In this document: positions 26,513-35,239 of the stretch, in pieces
Numbering within the stretch: the first letter of the stretch is position 1
Layout of the letters: each line of letters starts with the position of its first letter
Source: Luteimonas sp. 9C
GTDB taxonomy: Bacteria; Pseudomonadota; Gammaproteobacteria; Xanthomonadales; Xanthomonadaceae
Assembly: GCF_902506295.1 (NCBI RefSeq)
Contig: NZ_LR733313.1
Location: 403,101-467,100, forward strand
Direction of reading: 5' to 3'
Length of the DNA stretch: 64,000 nt
Translations under genes and position numbers: made by a program
Notes under the pieces: generated by a model
Database searches by the model: none
What the model was told of the DNA's origin: nothing
The model's input: only the letters and a program-made list of their open reading frames with translations

Positions 26513-27499
26513 ATGATCACATACGTGGAACGTGGGCCAGGCGAAGACGGGGATTACGGACGGATCTGGGCACTCAGCGATGGGCGCGCCGGCAACGCGC
26601 GCCAGGCCGAAGCGCTTGCCGCTGCGCTCTCTGCCCAGCCTGATGCCTTGCATCTGGCGCCGCATGCGCCATGGCGCTGGGCCGCGCCGCGCCGGCTGCC
26701 GTTCGCGTCGCACGCCTTCGGCCGCGACTTTGCCGCAGGACTGGACGCTGCGCCGGCGCTCGCGATCGGCTGCGGCCGCCAGGCGGCGCTGGCGACCCGG
26801 CTGGCCGGGCAGCGCGGCGCGCGCACGGTGCAGATCCTCGATCCGCGCATCGATCCGCGGCATTGGGATCTCGTCGTCGTGCCCGAGCACGACGCCCTGC
26901 GCGGCGACAACGTCCTCGTCGCACGCGGGAGCCTGCATCCGGTCGACGATGCGTGGCTGGCCGCTGCGCGCGATGCCCACCCGGCATTCGGCGCCCTGCC
27001 CGGCCCGCGGATCGCGGTGCTGCTCGGCGGCGACTCGCGTCACGGCCGCTTCGACGTCGCCGCGTTCACCGCGCTCGCCGACCGGCTCGATGCGGTCGTT
27101 GCGCGCGAGGGCGGCAGCCTGCTGCTGACCGGATCGCGGCGCACGTCGCCGGCGGTGCGCGATGCGCTGCGTGCGCGCTATGCCGGCCGCGCCGCCAGCG
27201 TCTGGGCGGACGCACGCGACGGCGCGAATCCCTATGCCGGCATGCTGGGCTGGGCCGATCGGATCGTGTGTTCGTCGGACTCGGTCAACATGCTGTCCGA
27301 GGCCTGCGCGACGCACGCACCGGTCCATGTGTTCGCGCCCGGACCGCTCGACGGCGCCCCGCAGCGCTTCGTCGATGGCCTGATCGCCGATGGACGCGCC
27401 CGTCCGTTCGGGGATGCGCTGCCGGCGTTCGACGTCACGCCGCTGCGCGAGACCGCGCGCATCGCGGCCGAGGTGCGTGCTGTGTTGTTCGCGCGTTGA
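26513..27499 (+). CDS. ELM1/GtrOC1-like family protein
   Basis: 328 aa from the ATG at 26513. [22 protein letters not shown] at the N-terminus, [22 protein letters not shown] in the middle and [26 protein letters not shown] near the end are typical of the family called mitochondrial fission ELM1 in plants (PF06258). The fold looks like a GT-B glycosyltransferase. Bacterial function is unsettled, with envelope roles suggested by neighbourhoods. It diverges from the nitroreductase gene with an 83-base gap. Confidence 0.82.
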   Translation: MITYVERGPGEDGDYGRIWALSDGRAGNARQAEALAAALSAQPDALHLAPHAPWRWAAPRRLPFASHAFGRDFAAGLDAAPALAIGCGRQAALATRLAGQRGARTVQILDPRIDPRHWDLVVVPEHDALRGDNVLVARGSLHPVDDAWLAAARDAHPAFGALPGPRIAVLLGGDSRHGRFDVAAFTALADRLDAVVAREGGSLLLTGSRRTSPAVRDALRARYAGRAASVWADARDGANPYAGMLGWADRIVCSSDSVNMLSEACATHAPVHVFAPGPLDGAPQRFVDGLIADGRARPFGDALPAFDVTPLRETARIAAEVRAVLFAR

Positions 27500-27520
27500 G
27501 TGCTTGCGCGTGCAGCGCTT

Positions 27521-27541
27521 CGTAGGATGGCGAAACCCATC
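27521..27541. repeat. truncated copy of the 21.4-kb repeat arm
   Basis: The 21 bases CGTAGGATGG then CGAAACCCATC match the repeat at 21419-21452 except for about ten missing bases in the middle (GCAGAGCGCA). It lies just downstream of the ELM1-like gene. It supports the view that this sequence is a dispersed element, here decayed. Confidence 0.55.
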
Positions 27542-27556
27542 GCATACCAGACCGCG

Positions 27557-28231
27557 TCAGCGCAATTCGAGCAGCGCCTCGAACCGGTCGATCACCGCAC
27601 GCGCGCCGCAACCATGCAGATCGAAATCGCGCCGGTAGCCGTAGGCGACCAGCACCAGGGGCGCGCCGGCCGCGATCGCCGCGCCGGCATCGGCCGCCGA
27701 ATCGCCGACCATCAGGCACTGCGTGATATCGACGCCGAAGCCATCGGCCAGATGCAGCAGCGGCAGCGGATGCGGCTTGCGCTCGGGCAGATCGCCCGCG
27801 CCGAGCACCGCGTCGAAGTAGCCGTCGATGCCTAGCGCTTCGAGCAGCGGCGGCACGAACTGCGACGGCTTGTTGGTGCAGACCGCCATGCGCACGCCGG
27901 CGGACTGCAGCGCCTGCAGGGTCGATTCGACGCCCGGATACAGGCGCGGCTCGAGCAGCAGGCAGTCCCCGTAGTGGCGCATGAAACGCGGCATCACCGC
28001 ATCCACCGTCTGCGTCTCGCCCGCATGCTGCAGCGCCGAGGTGATCAGCTGGCGCGCGCCGTCGCCGATCCAGCTGCGCACCGTGGCCTCGTCGACCTGC
28101 GGATGGCCGAGTTCGGCCAGCAGGCGGTTGACCGCGGCGGCGATGTCGGACGCGCTGTCGACGAGGGTGCCGTCGAGATCGAACAGCACGACCGGCCAGG
28201 GAAACGCGCGCGGCGCGGCGGCATCAGTCAT
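27557..28231 (-). CDS. gph: phosphoglycolate phosphatase (HAD family)
   Basis: 224 aa from the ATG at 28231. HAD motif I is VVLFDLDGTLVDSASDIAAAVNRLL, motif II VCTNKPSQF, motif III with Lys in RKPHPLPLLHLA, and motif IV MVGDSAADAGAA. Residue choices around motif I (DSASDI) and the cap domain fit Gph, which removes 2-phosphoglycolate produced by DNA repair. It is cytoplasmic and Mg-dependent. Other HAD phosphatases such as MupP cannot be fully excluded. Confidence 0.85.
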   Translation of the reverse strand: MTDAAAPRAFPWPVVLFDLDGTLVDSASDIAAAVNRLLAELGHPQVDEATVRSWIGDGARQLITSALQHAGETQTVDAVMPRFMRHYGDCLLLEPRLYPGVESTLQALQSAGVRMAVCTNKPSQFVPPLLEALGIDGYFDAVLGAGDLPERKPHPLPLLHLADGFGVDITQCLMVGDSAADAGAAIAAGAPLVLVAYGYRRDFDLHGCGARAVIDRFEALLELR

Positions 28232-28372
28232 GGAGCACCTGCAGGGACACGGGGCCGCACAGTGTGCGGCATCGGCCGTGCAACGCTGCGTTGGGGTCCG
28301 GGGGTTCACCGCGTCATCGGCTTGGGCCTATGCTCGCGGCCGCGGCGACGCGCCGCTCGCAGGAGTTCCACG

Positions 28373-28672
28373 ATGTCGATCACCACCACCGCGACCACCG
28401 CGTCCAACGATGCCCCGCGTCTGCTCCGCACCTTGTGCAACCACTGGCGGCACAAGTTCGAGATCACCCGCGACGACGAGGAAGGCCACGCCTTCATCCC
28501 GTTCCAGGGGGAGGACAACGGCGCCGACTTTTTCGTCGAGGACGACACGCTGCGCATCGTGCTGACCCAGCCGACGGCCGAGGACAGCGAGCGCTACCAG
28601 ACCGTCATCGAGAACCACCTCCAGCGCTTCGCGCGGGACGAGACGCTGGCGTTCGACTGGCAGCCGGGCTGA
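28373..28672 (+). CDS. DUF2218 domain protein
   Basis: 99 aa with an AGGAG ribosome site at 28361-28365, eight bases before the ATG. The core LLRTLCNHWRHKFEITRDDEEGHAFIPF then LRIVLTQPTAEDSERYQTVIENHLQRFA is the DUF2218 pattern. Members are small cytoplasmic proteins, sometimes next to siderophore or metal genes. No function is established and the neighbours give no clue. Confidence 0.85.
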   Translation: MSITTTATTASNDAPRLLRTLCNHWRHKFEITRDDEEGHAFIPFQGEDNGADFFVEDDTLRIVLTQPTAEDSERYQTVIENHLQRFARDETLAFDWQPG

Positions 28673-28683
28673 GCGCGCCGACA

Positions 28684-28711
28684 AGCCCGCCTCCTCGAGC
28701 GGGGACGGGCT
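28684..28711. terminator. hairpin between convergent genes
   Basis: AGCCCG at 28684-28689 pairs with CGGGCT at 28706-28711, with further imperfect pairing inward. It lies in the 43-base gap between the DUF2218 stop and the antiporter stop. There is no strong U tract on either strand, so it is a candidate bidirectional terminator only. Confidence 0.45.
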
Positions 28712-28715
28712 GGAC

Positions 28716-30347
28716 CTAGCGGTACCGCGCCTCCATCAGATCCAGATCGCGCACCAGCTTGCGCGCGACTTCTTCCGAGATGTCGCGATGCCGGGCGAGC
28801 GCGTAGATGCGTTCGCGCTCGGCGTGCACGCCCGCCAGGCGCAGCGCGCGCTCGGCCTCGTCGGCGCGGCGCAGCGCGGCGGCGTCCACGCCCAGCGCGC
28901 CCTCGCGGCGCAGCCGTTCCTCGTACAGGGCCATGACCCGCACCGCCGCGCTGGCGTAGAGGTCGGGGTTGGCCTGCGCGGCCGGCAGCCCGTGCTGCGC
29001 GCGTTCGACCGCGGCCACGGCGGCGACCGCCGCCTCGTGGCGGGCCAGGTCGACCTCGCGGTCGTCCTCGTCTTCCTCGGGCACTTCCAGTCCGCGCAGC
29101 AGCCGCGGCAACGCGAAGCTGCCCAGCAGCAGCGACAGGATGATCACCGCGGCGGCGAGAAAGATCGCCAGGTCCCGGGTCGGGAACGGGGTGCCGTCGT
29201 CGAGCACCAGCGGCAGGGTCAGCACGCCGGCCAGGGTGATCGCGCCGCGCACGCCCGCCAGCGACATCGCCGCGACGAGGCGGATGCGCGGCCGGGTGTC
29301 GTGGCGTCCGCTGCGGTGGAGCCCGATGCGCAGCGACACCCAGACCCAGGCGAAGCGCAACGCGAACAGCCCGCCGTAGATCGCGAACACGTAGACCGCC
29401 AGCCACCACGGATCGACATGGCCGGCCTCGCGCACCGAACGCACCGCGCGTTCGAGGATCCACGGCAACTGTTCGCCCAGCAGGACGAAGATGATGCCGT
29501 TGAGCGAGAACTGCACCGTGTCCCACACGGCGGCGCGCTGCACGCGCGTGGTCGCCAGTGCACGGCCGCTGAGTTCGACGTAGCTCATCGTCACGCCCGC
29601 GGCGACCGCGGCCAGGATGCCCGACGCACCGACCTGCTCGGCCAGCAGATAGGCGCCGAACGGGGTCAGCAGGCTGATCAGGATCGGCGTGCCGGCCTCC
29701 TCGCCGAACACGCGCGAGACCAGCGCGTGGCCGCGGTTGATGCCGATGGTCAGCAACACGCCGACCGCGACCCCGGCCAGCGCCAGCCACAGGAAGGTCA
29801 GCGACGCCGACAGCAGCGAGAACGTGCCGGTCAGCGCGGCGGCGACGGCGAAGCGGAAACACACCAGGCCGGACGCGTCGTTGAGCAGCGATTCGCCTTC
29901 CAGGATGTGCATCACCCGCTTGGGAATCGGCGCGCGCGCGGCGATCGAGGACACCGCCACCGGATCGGTCGGCGACAGGATCGCCGCCAGAGCGAACGCG
30001 ACCGCCAGCGGCATCACCGGAATCATCCAGTGGATCAGCAGCCCCGCGCCGATGACGGTGAATACCACCAGGCCCAGCGCAAGCTGCAGGATCACGCCGC
30101 GGTCGCGGAACAGGCCGCCCTTGGGAATCCGCCAGCCGTCGAGAAACAGCAGCGGCGGCAGGAACAGTACGAAGAACAGGTGCGGATCGAGCGCGACGCC
30201 CTGGCCGAACACGCCCGCGATCGTCGCCCCCAGCGCGATCTGCACCAGCGGCAGGGGCAACGGCAGCCAGCGCGGCAGCACGCGGGTCAGGTAACCGCTG
30301 GCGACCACCGCCAGCAGCATCACCAGCACGACTTCGATCGAATGCAT
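28716..30347 (-). CDS. CPA1-family Na+/H+ antiporter
   Basis: 543 aa from the ATG at 30347. About 12 TM segments, with LFFVLFLPPLLFLDGWRIP, the AILSPTDPVAVSS motif and HILEGESLLNDASGLVCFRFA, which carry the Asp residues used for ion exchange in NhaP/NHE proteins. A charged cytoplasmic tail of about 120 residues (from EDEDDREVDLARHEAA) ends the protein. E. coli YjcE is a similar carrier. It exports Na+ (or K+) for protons and works in pH and salt homeostasis. Confidence 0.92.
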   Translation of the reverse strand: MHSIEVVLVMLLAVVASGYLTRVLPRWLPLPLPLVQIALGATIAGVFGQGVALDPHLFFVLFLPPLLFLDGWRIPKGGLFRDRGVILQLALGLVVFTVIGAGLLIHWMIPVMPLAVAFALAAILSPTDPVAVSSIAARAPIPKRVMHILEGESLLNDASGLVCFRFAVAAALTGTFSLLSASLTFLWLALAGVAVGVLLTIGINRGHALVSRVFGEEAGTPILISLLTPFGAYLLAEQVGASGILAAVAAGVTMSYVELSGRALATTRVQRAAVWDTVQFSLNGIIFVLLGEQLPWILERAVRSVREAGHVDPWWLAVYVFAIYGGLFALRFAWVWVSLRIGLHRSGRHDTRPRIRLVAAMSLAGVRGAITLAGVLTLPLVLDDGTPFPTRDLAIFLAAAVIILSLLLGSFALPRLLRGLEVPEEDEDDREVDLARHEAAVAAVAAVERAQHGLPAAQANPDLYASAAVRVMALYEERLRREGALGVDAAALRRADEAERALRLAGVHAERERIYALARHRDISEEVARKLVRDLDLMEARYR

Positions 30348-30463
30348 TGCGGAACGGCGCGGCGCGGGGAGCGAGGCCGTCACGATAGCGCCGAAGCGCG
30401 CTGGCGCGGCGTCCACACGGGCCCTGCATCGGCCCGCACCTAGAATCGCGCTCCCCGCTTGTG

Positions 30464-32494
30464 ATGGACGCTCCGATGGACAATCCGCTGCTGGATCAAT
30501 CCGGCCTGCCGCGTTTCGACGAGATCGAGCCGGCCCATGTGGCGCCGGCGATCGACGCGCTGGTCACCGAAGCCGGAGCGGCCCTGGCGCTGGCGGGCCG
30601 CACCCAGCCGGTGACCTGGGACCGCGTGGTCGCGCCGCTGGAGGACGCCACCCAGCGTCTGGGCCGGGCCTGGAACCAGGTCGGTCATCTCAATGCGGTG
30701 GTCAACACGCCGGTCATGCGCGAGGCCTACAACGCCGCGCTGCCCAAGGTGACGGGGTTCTTCAGCGCGCTGGGGCAGGACCAGGCGTTGTTCGCCGCCT
30801 ATCAGGCCTTGTCCGACCAGGCCGATGCGCTCGGACTCGACGCCCTGCAGCGCCGGGTGCTCGACCATGCCCTGCGCGACTTCCGGCTGGGCGGCGCGGC
30901 ACTCGACGATGCCGATCGCGCGCGGTTTTCGGAGATCCAGCAGGCGCTGGCGAAGCTGTCCTCCGAGTTCTCCGAACACGTGCTCGACGCCACCGATGCG
31001 TTCGCGGTCTATGTCGAAGACCTCGCCGAACTCGACGGCCTGCCCGAAGAGACGCTGGCCGCCGCGCGCGCCGCGGCCGAGCGCGACGGACGGGCGGGCT
31101 GGAAGCTCACGCTGCAGATGCCGTCCTATCTGCCGATCCAGACCTATGCCACCAGCCGCGACCTGCGCGAGCGGTTCTATCGCGCCTATGGTCTGCGCGC
31201 GTCGGAGTCCGGGCCCGAGGCGCTCGACAACGGGCCGCTGATCGGGCGCATTCTGGCGCTGCGCGACCAACAGGCACGGCTGCTCGGCCACACGAACTAC
31301 GCCGAGCTCTCGCTGGCGACCAAGATGGCCAGCGACCCGGACGCGGTGCTGGCGTTTCTGCGCGATCTCGCCGCGCGCGCACGGCCGCATGCCGAGGCGG
31401 ACCGCGAGGCCCTGGCGGACTTCGCCCGCGAACAGCTCGGCATTCCGTCGCTGGAGCCCTGGGACATGTCGTTCGCCAGCGACCGGCTGCGCCAGGCGCG
31501 CTACGACTATTCGGCGCAGACGGTGAAGCGCTACTTCACCGAGGATCGGGTGCTGGCCGGGCTGTTCGACGTCATCCAGTCGCTGTACGGCCTGCGCGTC
31601 GAGCGCGACGAGGCGCCGGTGTGGCACGAGGACGCGCGCTTCTACCGCCTGACCGATGCCGACGGCACGCTGGTCGGCCAGTTCTATCTCGATCTGTACG
31701 CCCGCGAAGGCAAGCGCGGCGGCGCGTGGATGGACGACTGCCGCAACCGCCGCGCGACCGCCGACGGCGTGCAGACACCGCTGGTCTATCTGGTCTGCAA
31801 CTTCGGCCGCGGCACCGGCGGTCGCCCGGCCACGTTCACGCACGGCGAAGTCACCACCCTGTTCCACGAGATGGGCCACGGCCTGCACCAGCTGCTCACG
31901 CGGGTGGACCGCCTGCCGATCGCCGGCATCAACGGCGTGGAGTGGGACGCGGTGGAGCTGCCGAGCCAGTTCATGGAGAACTTCTGCTGGGAGTGGGACC
32001 GCGTGCAGGCGATGACCGCGCACGCCGACACCGGCGAACCGCTGCCGCGCGAACTCTTCGACCGCATGCTGGCCGCACGCAATTTCCAGAGCGGCCTGCA
32101 GACGCTGCGGCAGATCGAATTCTCGCTGTTCGACATGCTGCTGCATTCGGATTTCGATGCCGCCCGGGACGACGTGCAGGCCCTGCTCACGCGCGTACGC
32201 GACGAGGTCGCCGTGACCCGCATCCCCGACTGGCATCGCTTCCCCAACCAGTTCAGCCACATCTTCGCCGGCGGTTACGCGGCCGGGTACTACAGCTACA
32301 AGTGGGCGGAAGTGCTGAGCGCGGATGCCTACGCCGCGTTCGAGGAGACCACGGACCCGCTGTCGGACACCGGTCGGCGCTTCCGCGACGAGGTGCTGTC
32401 GCGTGGTGGCAGCCGGGATGCGATCGAGAACTTCCGCGCGTTCCGCGGGCGCGATCCTGACATCGCCGCGCTGCTGCGGCACAGCGGGATGTGA
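30464..32494 (+). CDS. prlC: oligopeptidase A (M3 metallopeptidase)
   Basis: 676 aa, matching E. coli OpdA/PrlC (680). The zinc site HEMGH is present in TLFHEMGHGLHQLLTRVD, with the third ligand Glu in ELPSQFMENFCWEWD. The N-terminus NPLLDQSGLPRFDEIEPAHVAPAI is typical. It degrades signal-peptide fragments and short peptides in the cytoplasm. Starts at GTG 30461, ATG 30464 and ATG 30476 are all possible. Confidence 0.95.
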   Translation: MDAPMDNPLLDQSGLPRFDEIEPAHVAPAIDALVTEAGAALALAGRTQPVTWDRVVAPLEDATQRLGRAWNQVGHLNAVVNTPVMREAYNAALPKVTGFFSALGQDQALFAAYQALSDQADALGLDALQRRVLDHALRDFRLGGAALDDADRARFSEIQQALAKLSSEFSEHVLDATDAFAVYVEDLAELDGLPEETLAAARAAAERDGRAGWKLTLQMPSYLPIQTYATSRDLRERFYRAYGLRASESGPEALDNGPLIGRILALRDQQARLLGHTNYAELSLATKMASDPDAVLAFLRDLAARARPHAEADREALADFAREQLGIPSLEPWDMSFASDRLRQARYDYSAQTVKRYFTEDRVLAGLFDVIQSLYGLRVERDEAPVWHEDARFYRLTDADGTLVGQFYLDLYAREGKRGGAWMDDCRNRRATADGVQTPLVYLVCNFGRGTGGRPATFTHGEVTTLFHEMGHGLHQLLTRVDRLPIAGINGVEWDAVELPSQFMENFCWEWDRVQAMTAHADTGEPLPRELFDRMLAARNFQSGLQTLRQIEFSLFDMLLHSDFDAARDDVQALLTRVRDEVAVTRIPDWHRFPNQFSHIFAGGYAAGYYSYKWAEVLSADAYAAFEETTDPLSDTGRRFRDEVLSRGGSRDAIENFRAFRGRDPDIAALLRHSGM

Positions 32495-32498
32495 AGCA

Positions 32499-32519
32499 CG
32501 TTCCGCCGAGGGCGGAACG
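32499..32519. terminator. 9-bp-stem hairpin after prlC
   Basis: CGTTCCGCC (32499-32507) and GGCGGAACG (32511-32519) are perfect reverse complements around a GAG loop, starting four bases after the prlC stop codon. The position suggests a terminator or 3'-end stabilising hairpin, although no run of T follows. Confidence 0.6.
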
Positions 32520-32807
32520 CATCGACGTCTCGCTTCCCCAGGGAGCGGAGGCCGCCTGTCGCGCAGGGGTGGGGTGAGCGAAGGACGCTCGCACAGCACG
32601 CTGCCGGAACGGACCGCAATCCGACCCCGACTTAGCGCCACGCCCCCGGCCTGCGCGCCGGCATGAGCGCATCGGTCGACACGCGAACGGACCGCGCGCA
32701 GGCGCGTCGCTTCACTCCGGGGGGAACGGCGCGCGAATGCGCAATCCCACGACACCCTCACGTCTCCGGTGCGAGCATCCGCGCCGGTTCCCGACGGAAG
32801 TGACGCC
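32520..32807. other. intergenic region, nothing recognised
   Basis: About 290 bases between the prlC hairpin and the TspO-like gene. I see no convincing open frame, RNA gene or repeat. The last 60 bases probably hold the promoter of the TspO-like gene. Confidence 0.5.
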
Positions 32808-33548
32808 ATGCGCCTGCTCGTACTGCTGTGTGCCCTCGCGATGCCGGCCATCGCCTGGCTGTCGCAGACCGGTGTGTTCGGGCCCGACCAGGGCACCATC
32901 TCCGACCGCTATCCCACCCTGCTCGTCGCCGCGGGTTATGCGTTCTCGGTCTGGGGGCTGATCTTCCTGCTCGATCTCCTCTACGCCGGGTGGCAGGCGA
33001 CCGGGACGCGGCGCACCGATCCGCTGCTCGGCCGCATCGCGCCGATCGCCGCCCTCGGCTTCTTCCTCACCGCGATCTGGATGCCGCTGTTCTCCGCCGG
33101 CCTGTTCTGGGCGTGCGTGGTGGTGATCTTCGGCGCGTTGATGGCGCTGGCCTGGTGCGCCGTGCAGCTGTCGCGCGCGGGCAACGCGAAGCGTTACCGG
33201 CTGGCGTGGCTGGCGCTGTCGGTGCATGCCGGCTGGCTGTCGCTGGCGGCCTTCCTCAACGTCGCACAGACGATCGTGGCCTACGAGCTGCTGTCGACCA
33301 CCCGCATGCTCGGCTGGAGCCTTGCGCTGTGGGCGATATCGGCGGTCGTGCTGCTGGTCCTCAACCTGCGCATGCGCGGCAACATCGCCTATCTGGCGAT
33401 CGCACTGTGGGGGCTGTTCGCGGTGTGGTTCAAGCAGACCGAATGGCCGTTGACCGGCGCGGTGACCTCGGCATGGGTGGCGCTCGGCATCGGTGTGGTG
33501 CTGGCGATCCAGACCGCCGTGCTGCAACTGCGCCTGCGACACCGCTGA
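32808..33548 (+). CDS. TspO/MBR-like (tryptophan-rich sensory) membrane protein
   Basis: 246 aa from the ATG at 32808. Seven to eight TM helices. TISDRYPTLLVAAGYAFSVWGLIFLLDLLYAGW and the following WMPLFSAGLFWACVVVIFGALMALAW fit the long bacterial version of the TspO family, whose short members bind porphyrins. FLNVAQTIVAYELL and WFKQTEWPLTGAVTSAWVALGI come later. The ligand is unknown and the porphyrin link is by family only. Confidence 0.72.
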   Translation: MRLLVLLCALAMPAIAWLSQTGVFGPDQGTISDRYPTLLVAAGYAFSVWGLIFLLDLLYAGWQATGTRRTDPLLGRIAPIAALGFFLTAIWMPLFSAGLFWACVVVIFGALMALAWCAVQLSRAGNAKRYRLAWLALSVHAGWLSLAAFLNVAQTIVAYELLSTTRMLGWSLALWAISAVVLLVLNLRMRGNIAYLAIALWGLFAVWFKQTEWPLTGAVTSAWVALGIGVVLAIQTAVLQLRLRHR

Positions 33549-33629
33549 GCCGGGCGCTGCGGCGCGTTCACGCATCGTGCGGGCGGGCATTGCGACGCTG
33601 TGCCGCCAGTACATCCCACAGGGGGTCCC

Positions 33630-34007
33630 ATGTTCCGTCCATCCATTGCCGCCGGTCTGTGCGTGCTCGCCTTCGCCGCGTCACCGGCCTCGGGCCAGGT
33701 CACCACGACGCCGCTGCAGCACGTCAATGCGCAGCCCGAAGTGTCGTCGCAGGCCGGCCGGCAGACCGGCGTGGTCACGATGGACCACGACGACGGCCAC
33801 CAGGTCATCGTCCGGTCCTACGAACCGCGCTCCGCGCAGTCGGCGCAGTACCGCATCGACTTCACCGCACTCGATGCGGACGGCGACGGCTACGTCGACC
33901 GGACCGAAGCCAAGGCCCATTCCGCACTCGACGCGGAGTTCAACGCGATCGACAGCAACCGCGACGGACGCCTGAGCCGCGAGGAACTCGCCGGCTGGCT
34001 GCGCTGA
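33630..34007 (+). CDS. exported EF-hand protein
   Basis: 125 aa from the ATG at 33630. Signal peptide MFRPSIAAGLCVLAFAASPASG. Two EF-hand loops near the C-terminus: DADGDGYVDRTE and DSNRDGRLSREE, each with acidic residues at positions 1, 3, 5 and 12. It is probably a periplasmic Ca2+-binding protein. The region before the EF-hands is unrecognised. The next gene starts 86 bases further on the same strand. Confidence 0.85.
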   Translation: MFRPSIAAGLCVLAFAASPASGQVTTTPLQHVNAQPEVSSQAGRQTGVVTMDHDDGHQVIVRSYEPRSAQSAQYRIDFTALDADGDGYVDRTEAKAHSALDAEFNAIDSNRDGRLSREELAGWLR

Positions 34008-34093
34008 TCGGTCGCACCCCGGCGCGACGCAGCCCGGCCGTGCTGCGCTAGCCTATGCCGCCTCCGGCCACCGGTCGGCGATGGAGTCCGTGC

Positions 34094-34597
34094 GTGAACC
34101 AGAGTCCCCATGACGACACCCATGCGCCGCGTCCTCGCGGCCCGCTACTGGTGGGCGCCGTCTTCGTCGTGATGATCGGCATCTTCATCGGCGCGCTCGG
34201 TGCCACCGTGCTGCTGCGCATGAGCATCGGCTCGGCCGGTGACCTGAAGGCCCGTGAGGCGATCCGCTTGCATGCCCTGCTCGATGCACCCGCGGGCATC
34301 GCCGATCCGGCGGTTTCCGCCGAACGCACCACCGCGGCGTTCGCGCACAGTTTCATCGTCAGCACCGCGGCGATCGATGCGGTGTCCTCGCTCGACGAAC
34401 GCGCGCAGCTGGTCGACATCGCCCGCTGGATGGTCGCGACCGATGCACTGTCAGCACGCGAAGACGCGGTCTCGCGCTGGGCGATGATCGCCGCCCGCTG
34501 CGTGGACACGAATGCCGAGGCGCCGAAAGACGCCGCCAACTGCGTGCGCGACGAGATGCCCCACGACGTGCCGATTCCCGATCACGCGCGCGACTGA
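34094..34597 (+). CDS. small single-TM hypothetical protein
   Basis: 167 aa from a GTG at 34094, which has a GGAG site at 34083-34086; an ATG at 34055 is less well placed. One TM (LLVGAVFVVMIGIFIGALGATVLL) at about residues 17-40, then a helical periplasmic part with a Cys pair (AARCVDTNAEAPKDAANC). No known domain recognised. It follows the EF-hand gene and may share its transcript. Confidence 0.7.
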   Translation: MNQSPHDDTHAPRPRGPLLVGAVFVVMIGIFIGALGATVLLRMSIGSAGDLKAREAIRLHALLDAPAGIADPAVSAERTTAAFAHSFIVSTAAIDAVSSLDERAQLVDIARWMVATDALSAREDAVSRWAMIAARCVDTNAEAPKDAANCVRDEMPHDVPIPDHARD

Positions 34598-34622
34598 CGC
34601 ATCCGCAGCGCCCGGACAGCAG

Positions 34623-34646
34623 AACGCCCGGCCGGAGCCGGGCGTT
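34623..34646. terminator. perfect 10-bp-stem hairpin between convergent genes
   Basis: AACGCCCGGC (34623-34632) pairs with GCCGGGCGTT (34637-34646) around a CGGA loop. It lies between the stop of the plus-strand hypothetical gene (34597) and the stop of the minus-strand PepSY gene (34671), the right place for a bidirectional terminator. Confidence 0.75.
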
Positions 34647-34670
34647 CCGGTCCCACGATCCGCGCAGGAC

Positions 34671-35105
34671 TCAGTCGCGCGATTCGCTGACCACGCGGCC
34701 ATCTTCCGGATCGAGCTTGAGGTCCATGCGCTGGCCCTGGGCGTTGTCGGCTTCGGCTTCCCACATGCCGTCGTCGAACTTGACGTCTTCGATCCGCGTG
34801 TAGCCAGCCGCGGTCAGCTTGGCGCGGATATCGGCTTCACCCAGATTCGTGGCGCCCGCGGTTTCCGGATACACACGGCCGCTCGCCGGGTCCAGGCGGA
34901 CGTCGATCATGTTGCCGCTGGCGTCCTTGGCATCGGCCTTCCATACGCCGTCCTTGAACTCGACATCGTTGATCTCGGTGTAACCGCCCTCGGTGAGCGC
35001 CGCGCGCACCTGGGTGCTGGTCATGGCGTCCTGCGCGGCGGCGGCGGCGCCGGCGGCGAGCGAAAGGGCCAGTACAAGGCCACGGACTGCGGTGGTGTGC
35101 TTCAT
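34671..35105 (-). CDS. exported tandem PepSY-domain protein
   Basis: 144 aa from the ATG at 35105. Signal peptide MKHTTAVRGLVLALSLAAGAAAA. Two similar PepSY-like repeats follow: GGYTEINDVEFKDGVWKADAKD and AGYTRIEDVKFDDGMWEAEADN, each followed by a DxRLDP or DLKLDP turn. The duplication is obvious in the sequence. PepSY domains often inhibit proteases or sense envelope state; here the role is unknown. Confidence 0.85.
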   Translation of the reverse strand: MKHTTAVRGLVLALSLAAGAAAAAQDAMTSTQVRAALTEGGYTEINDVEFKDGVWKADAKDASGNMIDVRLDPASGRVYPETAGATNLGEADIRAKLTAAGYTRIEDVKFDDGMWEAEADNAQGQRMDLKLDPEDGRVVSESRD

Positions 35106-35239
35106 CGTGACACTCCTGCGTTCTGAGTGCGGGGAGTGTTCGACCGGGGCTGCGACGTGCGGGTGAACGCACCACGGCGCAATCCAGCGCCGTTCACGCA
35201 TGCGAGCGCCGCGTTACGACGGGCGGCCCCGCGCAGGCG

